In this document: piece by piece, positions 46,633 through 57,349 of the stretch
Layout: every line of letters begins with the position of its first letter
How positions within the stretch are numbered: position 1 is the stretch's first letter
NCBI RefSeq assembly: GCF_945859705.1
Contig: NC_079137.1
Location: 52,732,552 to 52,796,551, forward strand
Direction: 5' to 3'
Source: Episyrphus balteatus
Lineage: Eukaryota; Arthropoda; Insecta; Diptera; Syrphidae
DNA: 64,000 nt
Notes under the pieces: model-generated
Told to the model about the DNA's origin: nothing
What the model saw: the letters and a program-made list of their open reading frames with translations, nothing else
Databases searched by the model: none
Translations under genes and position numbers: made by a program

Positions 46633-47059
46633 GGGCCAATTTTTCAATAGTCAGTTAAACAGTCAGTTAGTACTTATTCTTAAGGATAGAGAAAAAATCA
46701 ATTTTTCAACAAGCAGGTATAGCTTGTTCCTAAGAATAAAACTATCTGCTTCTTTCAGAGACGAATAAAAATTATTCTAAGGAATAATCTCAACAAAAAT
46801 ATTGTGTCAGTTGTCAAAGCTGTTTTGAAAGAATTTTGAAAAAAATACAGTGGAAAACAAGAAAACAAAAACAATCATGAATAAAAATGACGTTTATTTT
46901 TAAATATTTTTGAATTTGACAATTTTGTTTTGTTATTCTCTAGAATAAATAATTCTTGATTGAAAAATTCAATGTTTTTATCTGATTGTTTATGAGCCTA
47001 ATAACTTTATTCGTCGAACAGTTAACTGACTGTTTATTAGAAGATTGAAAAATTGGCTC
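46633..47059. mobile_element. 427-bp MITE with TTA duplication
   Basis: Inverted termini GGGCCAATTTTTCAATAGTC and GATTGAAAAATTGGCTC, with CAGTTAAACAGTCAGTTAG against CAGTTAACTGACTGTTTA just inside. TTA on both sides (46630-46632 and 47060-47062). No ORF. Confidence 0.8.
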
Positions 47060-47769
47060 TTAAAATATTAATTTTTGCACCTTATATTGATATAAGATCA
47101 AAAAACACCCTAATTTTCAATAGAAAATTCACGTGTCAAAATATCAGCTTTTTTCAAAAAATCGGTGGGTATTTTGTTCGTTAAAATCTCTACTTTCTGA
47201 TGATGTAAACAAATATTTACATTAGCATACCATAGTACCTACATGTTTTTGGAAAATGCAAAAAATGAAAAAAGCTTAAATTCGAAAAAAATTTGTATCA
47301 TTATTTTCAATTTTGGCCTATTTATTAAAACTAGCCGACCCCGCCCTCGAAAATTCGAGCGCCAATTTTTTTTTTTTTTTTATTTGCAACAATTTTAAAC
47401 ACAATTATACCAAAATAGTTTCATTATTTTGTATACTATTTGTTGTTGTTTTCTTGCGATTAACTACACTTTTTGAAGACAAAATACACAGGTATATATA
47501 ATATACCCACTTTTTGATATTTTTTAAACCTGATTTAGATATTGTTGAACTACGTTTTAACTGCGCTCAACTACGTAAAAAAAGTATCGAAAATGAAAAT
47601 TCAAAGTGTAATCGCCTTAATGCATTGTGTTTGCACCTTGCATTTTGCGATTCAATTCAACCTGTTTCATGTTCCATTCATTCAAATTCCATCATTCAAT
47701 CATTCAACCTCCACCAACTTCACTCAAATTTGCCATTCACATCATTGTATGCCTTTGTAGGTAGGTATT

Positions 47770-49260
47770 TGTTTTTGGAAAAAAACTACAAAAATTTTGT
47801 TTGAAACCAAAAAATAAGCTTTTTGTATCATAATTTTTAATTTTGTGGTCGTAAAAGGCTTAAAGTACAAAAGTGAAAATATTTTTTTTCTGGTTAGCGC
47901 AATTGTTTTGTGAAAAAGAGTATACGAACTGTTTTCTAGACCAAAAAATAAGCTTTCTGCATCATTTGTTTTAATTGTTCATCCCAAAAAAACTATACAA
48001 AAATGCATTTGAAAATTTTCACTTTTGTACTTTTTCACTTTTTGAGCCAATGTAGTTAAGCCTTAAGCCATACCTACAATGACCTAGAAAGTGAAAAAGT
48101 GGGAAATTTACAAAATTAAATTTTTTTTATTTCTTTCTAGCGCTATTTGTTTTTGGAAAAAACTATAAAAATTTTGTTTGAAACCAAAAAATAAGCTTTT
48201 TCCATCATTATTTTTAATTTTGTGGTCGTAAAAATATCACAAAATGAGTTTGAAATCTATCACTTTTTTACTTTTTGCAAAAAATGGCCGTTGTAGTTAT
48301 ACCTTTAAAGTCTTAACTACATTGGCTAAAAAGGTGAAAAAGTACAAAAGTGAAAATTTTCAAACGCATTTTTGTATGGTTTTTCGGGCTAGAAAATTAA
48401 ACAAAAAATGCGGAAAGCATATTTTTTTTTCTATAAAAACAATTAAAAAGTGAACATTTTAAAACTCATTTTTTGACAGTTTTCCTTACTTTAAAATCAA
48501 AAATAATGATGCAGAAAACTTATTTTTCGCTTTAATAAACAAAAACAAATAGCGCAAGAAAGAAATTAAAAAAAATTAATTTTTAGGTTATTGTAGATAA
48601 AGTCTGGTATGCAGCTTGCGCTAAATTTTAGCTCCCATACAAATTATCGAAAAATTTTATCTGAGCTAAAATGGATCCCATACAAATTATCGATAACTTG
48701 TATGGGAATTTTATCTCGGCTTAAATTTAGTGCGAGCAGCGTACCAGGCTTAAGGAACAAAAAAGACGTTTTTGTTAGTTTTCCCTGAACCTCATAAGAA
48801 AAACGCTTTGCCATGCGGCCATAAAATATTAGTGCCTTTTATGCAAAAATGTAAACGGCTAAAAGTGAAGACTTGGTAAAATGGTAAAGGAACTGTCAAA
48901 GTCAGCTATTATATGAAGCCTCAAGAGGCTTGACTCTTTTTTCGAATTTTCTTTTGATAAAACAGCCACACACAAAAAAAATAAAAGTTCTGACCTGGGG
49001 TTGCGACTTAGTTTTAGTTATAGTTTTTGGGTCGCTGAAACCGAATCCGGAGTCCGTTTTGCCCCATCACGTCAGATTTTCGAGATAAGGCTTAACTACA
49101 AACACCACTTTCTGAAAAGGTACAAAAGTGAAAATATTTTTTTTCTGGCTAGCGCAATTTTTTTGTGAAAAAGACTATGCAAATTGTTTTTTAAACCAAA
49201 AAATAAGCTTTCAGCATCATGTGTTTTAATATTTTTTTCAATTTTTGAGCCAATGTAGTC
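47770..49260. repeat. Cluster of direct and inverted repeats with AAAATAAGCTTT words
   Basis: A block (ACCAAAAAATAAGCTTT with ATCAT after it) recurs at about 47806, 47940, 48182 and 49195 in direct orientation, and inverted near 48500-48560. CTGG(T/C)TAGCGCAATT recurs at 47891 and 49146. It looks like collapsed or nested copies of one non-coding repeat. A separate 150-bp MITE sits inside. Confidence 0.6.
48601..48750. mobile_element. 150-bp MITE with TAA duplication
   Basis: Inverted termini AGTCTGGTATGCAGC and GCAGCGTACCAGGCT, then GCGCTAAATTTTA against TTAAATTTAGTGCG. TAA on both sides (48598-48600 and 48751-48753). Confidence 0.8.
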
Positions 49261-50475
49261 AAAGCCTCAAAAACCTCAAAAAATGTCACGAAAACAAAAA
49301 AATTTTTCTCTGATCTGGATGTGCGAATATGTTCATCATATAGTTTTTGGATCGCTGAATCCAGATTCGAAGTCAATTTTGCCCTATCACATCAGGTTTC
49401 TGAGATATCCTCAAAAAAATGTCAAAACCAAAAAAACAAAATTTCTTATCTGGGGTTGCGTCTAAGTTTTTCATATAGTTTTTGGGTTGCTAAAACCGAA
49501 TTCAAACTCTATTTTGCCTTATCACGTCAGGTTTTTGAGATATCCTCAAAAAATATGAGATAAGAACTTTTTTTTAGAGTTTAGACATTTTTCGAGGATA
49601 TTTCAAACACCTGACGTGATACGCCAAAATAGACTTCGGATTCGGTTTCAGCGACCCAAAAACTATATGAAAAATTTAGTCGCAACCCCAGATAAAAACT
49701 TTTGTTTTTTTGGTTTTGACATTTTTTTGAGGCGAAATTGACTTCGAATCTGGATTCAGTGATCCAAAAACTATATGATTAACATATTCGCACATCCAGA
49801 TCATAGAAAAAAATTTTTTGTTTTCGTGACATTCAATGAGGTTATCTCAAAAACCTGACGTGATGGAGCAAAACGGACTTCGGATTCGGTTTCAGCGACC
49901 CAAAAACTATATAAAAAACTTATACTACGTTTCCACTTACCCTAAATCCGAGATTTAGCTAAGTAGATTTAGCATAAATCTCGAGTTTTATACTAAATTT
50001 AGGATTAAAAGTAGGAGAAAATCTTAGATTTAGGGTAGCTGAACCCAAATTTAAGATTTAGCGAAGTAGATTTAAAATAAATCTCGAGATTTATTCTAAA
50101 TCTACTTAGCTAAATCTCCGATTTAGCGTAGGTGAAAACATAGTATTAGTCGCAGCCCCAGGTCAGAACTTTTATATATTTTTGTAATCATTCTGTGAGG
50201 CCCGTACTATTACACGATGTCTCTTGAGTCAAGGACTCAAATTTGACATTTATCTTTTGAATTAAAATTTGTTGTTGTTGTATTGCACCAAGAAGCAAAA
50301 AGAAATGTGAGGGAATGTTGAAAAAAGAAAAAGTGGAAAAAGAAACGTCAAAAAAGAGTCTCGGACTCACGACCCTCGACTCTCCGGTCGGATAATTTTT
50401 TCTTTCATCTTTTTTCTCTTTCGCACTCATTATGTTTAAAAAGAGTCGCGCCTCTTGAGGCTTCATGTAATAGCT
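48905..50475. mobile_element. Large nested palindromic element
   Basis: Outer ends CAGCTATTATATGAAGCCTC and GAGGCTTCATGTAATAGCTG are inverted. Inside, blocks with TTTTTGGGTCGCTGAAACCG in one orientation (49025, 49480) face inverted copies (49645, 49890). A further palindrome is nested at 49929-50148. No transposase found. The CTTCGGATTCGGTTTCAGC words resemble those of the 1191-1839 MITE family. Confidence 0.7.
49929..50148. mobile_element. Hairpin MITE nested in the palindromic element
   Basis: Termini ACTACGTTTCCACTTACCCT and GCGTAGGTGAAAACATAGT are inverted. AGCTAAGTAGATTTAG and CTAAATCTACTTAGCT also pair. It separates sequence that is contiguous near 49672-49690 (TTTAGTCGCAACCCCAG). Confidence 0.7.
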
Positions 50476-51540
50476 GACAAATTCTTATGTTCTTTCAAGA
50501 GAGAAAAGGACGAAAATAGATTTCATTGGTATCAAAAGTGTTTACAAAAGATTGGACCTTAGTAATAGACTCGATTTTAATAGAATTCGATTTTAACAAA
50601 AAAATGCATGGTAATAAATCAAACATCTTACTTCTAAACTTAGATATAACTAAAACAATGAAAGTTAACCATAGTTAACATGCGATCTTAAAACAACGCA
50701 CCAATGTGAACCCACCTTAATGTTTTTTGATTTTCGCTGAATGCTTTCATTCATTCACTCAGTCATGAATGACATTTCATTCCAGTCGATTGGAAATTCC
50801 AGTTGTTTTTGTTTTGTTTTTTGTTTTTTTTGTTTTGTTTACTAAAATATCGAATTTTAATTTAATTAATTTACCTACTTCGGTTAAAAAAAACTTAAAA
50901 AATTATACATTCTGCACGTCTCGAGAGCATTTCCTATCGTTCGGTATATAATTTATGCCCCTTCGGTTTTTGTGGGCCGCGTATTTTGTACCACAAAAAA
51001 CACGTTCGCCGTTTTATTATATGATTTACACTTTAATTGCTCAAAAACCATAAGATCTTATGTTACATTGATAAGTGTTACGGTTTTTGAGCAATTAAAG
51101 CCCGTAATTTATTTTTCCTTTCATTCACCTCCTTTTCCAATGGGTTTCATCCAACTATGATTTTTTCATACTTTTTAATGTTTTTTAAGGCTTCGGCACT
51201 GGTCTATTGTTGTATTTGCATAAAGTAAAAGTGACCAAAAATAGTCCTAATTAAAATCAACAAAAATGGTTTTAGTTTTTCGATTTTTCAATTTAACGAT
51301 ATTTATTTTCGAAAAAATGGCCTAATTTTCAATAGCAAATGTGCATTGGTTAAAAAATTTTGAGTTTGAAAATTTCTGTCTAAAATATTGGCCTAAAAAA
51401 ATGTTGCGCTTATTGTGATCTATTTTGCGGATCTATTTTTCAGACCAGTAACGAGGTTTTTTTCTAATAGGTATTTTAATATCTTTTATTTAGATTTAGT
51501 TTCCCCCAAAACTCTACATAATGCGACACAGCGCCATGGC
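50476..51540. other. Unassigned DNA with one strong hairpin
   Basis: No gene. The hairpin is 51031-51100: 19-bp arms (CTTTAATTGCTCAAAAACC and its complement) around 32 bases that include the palindrome CATAAGATCTTATG. It may be a MITE remnant. At 51541-51556 there is a 16-bp perfect palindrome, GTATGGCGCGCCATAC. Confidence 0.45.
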
Positions 51541-51555
51541 GTATGGCGCGCCATA

Positions 51556-52200
51556 CAGTGCGGTTCACATGGTTAGACGCACCAATTTTCGTTTACATAA
51601 ATTTAATTTTTTTTTGTATGAGTGCAAGAATAACCAAAAAAATTGTATTTATTAGAATGGTTATTTAGTTGTTAATAGAAAAACAAAAAGAAATAGTGGG
51701 TGAGTGGAAGTTAACGGTACTTTTTAGTCCTTCTTGTCTGTGATGTAAGAAAAAGTGCAGCTTTTTTCGGTTCACATGATTAGACGCACACCTTAAGTTA
51801 GTTAGTTTGGCGAGATCTATTGCGCTGATTTGATTAAATTTGGAAGATTAAGCATCAAGAAGTTATTTTTTAGCGATTTTCATTCAAAATCTGTTAAAAA
51901 AAAGTTCTGAGCGCGAAAGAATAAGGGAAAAATGACGCGTTGGATTCCAATGGTCTTTCCATTAGCCCCATTGCCAAAAAAATAGGATGAAGTGACTATT
52001 TCGAGAGAAATTATTTAAAAAACAGTGCCTCCTAGGATAAAAACTTCAAAAGAGGAACAATAGAAGCTTTAACACCTCAGGAAAAATGAAAATTTATGAA
52101 AAAAGCGTCGAAAACAGCTCTATCCCCGAGCAAAATTAAAGAAAAAGCTCGGCTAACGGGAAGAACATCAACTTTTCGGTGAATTTTTTTGAATGCTAAA
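51556..52200 (+). pseudogene. Tc1/Tc3-like transposon relic
   Basis: A CAGTGCGGTTCACATGGTTA terminus after TA (51554-51555), with CGGTTCACATGATTAGACGC repeated at 51769. From about 51910 broken plus-strand frames resemble the N-terminal helix-turn-helix part of a Tc3-type transposase (PIAKKIG near 51967, KKASKTALSPSKIK near 52102). Stops and frameshifts are frequent, the catalytic DDE part is not seen, and no right terminus was found. Confidence 0.6.
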
Positions 52201-52209
52201 CATCCTAGA

Positions 52210-52950
52210 TAAAAATTAATTTTATCAGATTTTAAAAAAAACTTTGGGGTTTCAATCTTAAAAAGAGCTTAAAGAGATCTTTCTTTTGATTTCTCACTCG
52301 ATGGGCTTGGAGAAAATTTTTTAAAATGTTGATTTTAAAAATAAAACTTTGATTGCAAATAACTCAGCAACCAGAACTACAAAAAACTTTTGGTTTTCAG
52401 CTATGAATAAAGATTCAAGAGACCTTTCTTTTAATGTACCACTCGATGGATTTGGAGGAAATTTTTGAAAATGCATTTTTTTAGGCAAGGGGTACCTCTA
52501 GGATTTTTTTCGAAAATCTGAAAAAAAAATAGATTTCTATTTTTTTAACAAAATGAATAGGCCTGTTCACTGTGAACCCATATCAGTAAACCAAAACTTG
52601 GTTAAATCCGAAAAAATCTTCTTCCGAATGTAAGAAAAAAAAACAATATTTGGTTTGCAATAACTCAGCAACCAGACCTCCAAGAAACTTTTGGTTTTCA
52701 GTTATGAATAGAGATTAGAGAGATCTTCCTTTTAATGTCTCACTCACATGGATGAGGGGGAAATTTTTTAAAATGCGAATTTTTTGGAGGGGGTTTATCT
52801 TGGATTTTGTTTCGAAAATAAAAAAAAATTGATTGGAAACTACTCAACACCTCAAACCTTTCTTTTGATGTCTAAATCGACGGATTTGGAGGAAATTTTT
52901 TAAAATGTAAATTTTTTGGCAAGGGTTTTATCGAAAATCTAAATAAAATA
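52210..52950. repeat. Diverged tandem repeat
   Basis: Units share CTCAGCAACCAGA, CTTTTGGTTTTCAG, a CACTCGATGG(A/G) word, and GGAGGAAATTTTT(T/G)AAAATG. The last two words recur near 52300, 52441, 52742 and 52872, so spacing is about 130-150 bp or twice that. No ORF. It immediately follows the Tc1/Tc3-like relic and might be part of it. Confidence 0.6.
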
Positions 52951-54300
52951 CCTTCGATTTCAGTTTTGAAAGTTTTTGACATAATCGTTTATAGTATAAA
53001 TCTTTCTATATTCATACGAAGGTTTGAAATTTCAGCAATTAACCAAACTCAGGCCCGAGTTAAATCATCAAATATCAGTTTTACAAGCTCTTTTTCAAAC
53101 TGAAAAAAAAGCTTTTTCAGTTAAGTCATCAGAGTACAGAGTAAGTAGATACTTCAGAGTTAAATCATCTAATCTGTCGTAAAAATTCAAGAAGTCCTGC
53201 TTCTAAATTCTCATTTTAATACCTTCCACTTTCATCATTCACATAACTTTTACAACCATATATAATTCCCTTATATAATCGTATATTATTTTCATTGATA
53301 AACCTTGAATATAAATTCACTTCAAGTAGGAAATTATACGACTCATGTGCGTCATACACAAAATAATATTCCAAAAACATTCCATCAAAATTGGCATAAC
53401 TGGCTGACCAACAAGGACACTGCCATGCCAACAATCACAAACAGAATCCTCATCATCTCTATGAAAAATCTCTTTTTCCCACTCATCGTCATTTTATTAC
53501 AGTAAGTTAGTGGCTTCTATAGAAAATTGGAAAGACCACCACTTTCATAGAGATGAACATTGGAATGAAACATTATACAACAAGCTTTCAAAAAACGAGA
53601 GAATAGAGCAAACTCTGTCTGTCTCACATTATCATCATCATCATGACCATTCTGTATACCTACATCTTCATAGAAGAAAAATCACATCAAAATCCAAGAG
53701 TCTACTCTCTATAAGAGATCGAACTGAAACATCCCTTCCGGGAAATTTTTCATTTTCCATCCATATCCATCCCCCAATTCATACAAACCAATCCCACCCT
53801 TATGTCGTCTATACTATCCTTCTGCTGACTGTTTGGTGCTGCTGCGATAACTCCAACTTTCACAAGAGCACACAGACTTGATTACGAGTATACCTACTAC
53901 CTACGCCCGATTTTTCCTGAGACTATGCTGAGAGAGAGTATCAATAGAGACTCACTGTCACTATACGACCATCTTGCTTGTTGGTATTGCAATTTTTGAT
54001 GTTTGATTTTAGAGCTCTTCTAACTAGATTGGAAATGCAAAAAAAAACTACTACAATTATCATAATAATGAATAAAAATTTTCCTGGAAAGTATAGGAAA
54101 ATCACAAAAGAGAGTGAGAGAAACAATTTAAACTCTCTCTCATCATTTGCAAATTTTTAGTACTCACACAATTCACTACTTTTACTCAGTACTTTGGACA
54201 TTTTCCATTGCAAAAGTTGTTTCCAAAACCCAAAAAAAAAAAAGAAAGAAAATAATATAATTTTTTTTATGATAACAAGATTATTAGGACTTTGGTGTGT
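52951..54300. other. Apparently unique DNA, no supported gene
   Basis: Open frames at 53216-53434 and 53510-53881 have skewed composition and no recognisable motif. The DNA is less repetitive than most of the window. It could be regulatory or UTR sequence. Confidence 0.35.
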
Positions 54301-54349
54301 TACTTGCAAAATAGGTGAAGTGAAAAAGCTTTTCCGCTTCAATCGCGTC

Positions 54350-55410
54350 GGTCTTCGGTCGTCGTCATCATCATAATCATCATCAATTGTATCGTCATAG
54401 TCAGTTTGTCGGTCGTCCGAGAGGAAATACCTACTCAACTTTTGAAAGAAAATTATCCTTTCCCTTTTTTATTTTATTTTATAAAAAAAAAATACAACAA
54501 AAAAAAAAACAGAAAAGATGTCTCATATTTCATTTGGAAAAACATAAATCAACTATTAAGTACATGAGTGCTGAAATCATTTCTTCGCTACATAATTTCT
54601 TCTCACCCTTCTTCTTCTTCTACTACTACAACTACTTCTTCGTCTTCTTCGACTTCTTCAACTACTATTTCTGCTGCTATCTTCTACTATATCATTCCTC
54701 TGCTGAAAGTCTAAGTTATTTTTTCGTGTGTCCATCGACGTTGGAGTTAAAAAATTCATTCGAAAATAGTGTTTTTACATCAGTGATTAGCTCGAAAACG
54801 GACATTTTGAAATTTCGAAAAAAAATTTTTGAGAAAAAACAAAAAAAATTTAAAAAGAGTCCTCCGCCGGACTTGGGGTTAAACAAATTTTTGGTGTCTT
54901 GCCCTCTCTCACTTCGGTAATTTGGTCGTTTTCGTCCTGTTATAAGTCCTAAAGTCGTGTGTCGAAGGTATACTTCTTTTTTTTGTGTGATTTTTTGTTC
55001 GCAAAAAACCTAGGGGTGGTACAGTTTCTCTCTGTGTCGATATAATTTATCTTTTCACATCGTGGAATCTTTTTTTTTATCGTCCTCCGTCGTCGTGTCG
55101 GTCGTTTTCGTTCGTTTGTTCCTAGAATATTATTGTTGTTGTTGTTGTTCGGGTGTTTGAATGGTTGGGTGGTAGTACAATATGTGTGGTTGGTGTTAAA
55201 GTGTATATCAATATTTGTACATACCCCTAAAAGTATACATATATACAAAAAAAAAAAAAGTCCTCCTCTATTTGCTTATACCTACATAATGATAATTGGG
55301 AAATATTCAGCTACCAAGTTTAATAGAGTGTAAATTCGGTTTGTAAACGTGGTCCCTCTTAGCAGCAGTCAGATCCTTGTTTAAGGATATTATATTCGTT
55401 CGATTCTCGT
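54350..55410. other. Unique simple-sequence-rich region, possible promoter or UTR
   Basis: A GC-richer island with TCGTCGTCATCATCAT (54357), TTCTTC/TACTACAAC runs (54600-54680), CGTCCTCCGTCGTCG (55080) and GTT repeats (55131-55149). Such trinucleotide-rich, apparently unique stretches are typical of long fly 5' UTRs and promoters. No coding exon was recognised, and the long frame at 54387-54920 is Phe/Tyr/Lys-biased and unlikely to be real. Confidence 0.3.
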
Positions 55411-56869
55411 TAAATTGTTATGTTGTGTATATGAATGTGTGTGTATTAAAATTGCTTAGTAGTACAAAATATCTATCATGAGAAAAAAAGATTAATAGTT
55501 TTTTGCCAAAAAGAATAAAAGAAGAAAGAAAAGAAAAAAAAAAGAAATTATAGAGAGTGTGACACCCCAGAGCAAAGATATGTACCCCTGTTTCCTCTAC
55601 ATATCTCCTAAAAGTATGTCACATAATATAAAACAGTGATGTGCATCGTATAAAACAAGGATTTCTATCTAAAAAAAAAATAATAATTCTCTTGGAATTT
55701 ATCTAAATAATCTCTCTCATCAAAAACAAAAACGAAAAAATAACAAAAAAAAAAAAAAGAAATCCAATTAGAGGATTATTTTCCATAAAGTCCAGGTTTG
55801 TACACTCTCTATCTTACTCCTACATACCTACAATACATTTTTGTATATTTCTCTCCTTAAACTTATCTCTATACTATTTTTAGATATATATACATAAATA
55901 TATCTTCAGTCAAAACATATCATTTTTATGGTTGATTGCGTTGATTGGTATTTTTTAATCTTTTGATTTTTTTCCGTTTTCCTTTTTTTTATACATTATT
56001 ATCGGGATGGGCAATATGTACGACACGACGATGATGTAGAAGTAGAAAATGTAAAATAAAAAAAAAAAAAATCAGGAAAAAAAAAATTATATCTCGTATG
56101 TATCGTGTTTTTGCGATGGATGATGATGGTGATGATGATGATGATGGGAGAAATTATCCTTTGAACTTTTTTTTTTTTTATTTCCTTGATGTTCCAATAT
56201 ACACATTATATAGAACAATGTTATAGAAAATTATACCTCTATATAGAAAAATCATGATTGTTTAGTGAAATGAGAATGCACAATTAATTTGTATAGGAAA
56301 AAAGCCTTGAAACATTTTATTTTGTGTTTTCTATTTTATTTTTTTTTTTTGTATGTGATATCTTAGCTTCAATTGTTTAGTTTGGACTCAATATTATGTA
56401 GGAGGTATTCAAATATGTAAATATAGGGTAAACTATTTATTTGTTGGCATTATTTTTTTTTAAATTGGAGCAAGAGCAATGGGTTTTAGATTTTTTTATT
56501 ATTTGTTTTTTTTTTTTTGTTATTTATAAGGAAGTGTTGGTACGAATATTTTTCATTATTTTATTCTATAGCTTTTAAAGCTTATATTTATTGGCATGTA
56601 GTCATGTAAATCATTGGAAATATTCACCAATTCGTGGTATAGTTTTAAAAGCTTATGTCGAAAGATTATCACAATAAATAAGTCTTTGAAAATTAAGTCT
56701 TAAAAAAGATTTATAGATCCAAAGATGTTTTCTAGCTTACCTAAAATCTAAATCCCACTTTTAAGAAATTAAGACTTGGGTTTAGCTCAACAAATCACTC
56801 CAGAGCTAATAATCATGGACAGCTCATCCAGGTACAACGCACAAAGAACAATTCATCAAGAGAAACAAT
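55411..56869. other. AT-rich DNA with simple repeats
   Basis: Poly(A) and poly(T) tracts, and a GAT-rich run at 56116-56145. No ORF, RNA gene or transposon terminus recognised. Confidence 0.4.
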
Positions 56870-57340
56870 TTAAAACAAAATAAAACCAAAAACTACCAAT
56901 AGGTGTCTCTTCTGAAAAGAAGAACATTCAAATTCAAAATACATAGATTTGTTCCAATCGAACGTTGTAATGACTTTTCTAATGATGGGCTGTCCATGAT
57001 GAGTTTTCCTACGCTGTGTTTCTTTATTAGATCTTTTACTACCATAGGAAAAGTGGCAAAAGTCAGTACCCTCGATGGATGGATACAATTATTTATCTTC
57101 TTTACAGTACAAAGCTATTCCAGCAAAAGGTCCAATAATATTAATCAAGCAATAAGGTTTAAACTGAGCCACATTTACAAATTGTTGTTTTTCTTGGCCA
57201 AAATAGGTCACAAGATTTATAGTATCAAAAAGGCGCATATCAGCGCTAATTGGTCTTTTCTGAATAAAGTAATAAATCTTCGAAAATATTATTTTTCACG
57301 TACAAAAAGTTCCATTTTTTTTCGCGGAATGTACCAAATA
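56870..57340 (-). pseudogene. Coding-like degenerate segment, unknown
   Basis: On the minus strand a broken frame reads protein-like (RPISADMRLFDTINLVTYFG, later VAQFKPYCLINIIGPFAGI), interrupted by stops. It continues shifted in frame toward 56900. The composition is less A/T-homopolymeric than nearby DNA. I do not recognise the family. On the plus strand a 148-codon frame covers 56903-57349 and could instead be the real one, though it is Phe/Ile/Lys-rich. Confidence 0.2.
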
Positions 57341-57349
57341 CAACTTTAA

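Noticed and set aside
54387..54920. 177-codon plus-strand frame
   Set aside because: Phe/Tyr/Lys-biased translation of TTC and A/T tracts, with no domain. Treated as possible UTR or regulatory DNA.
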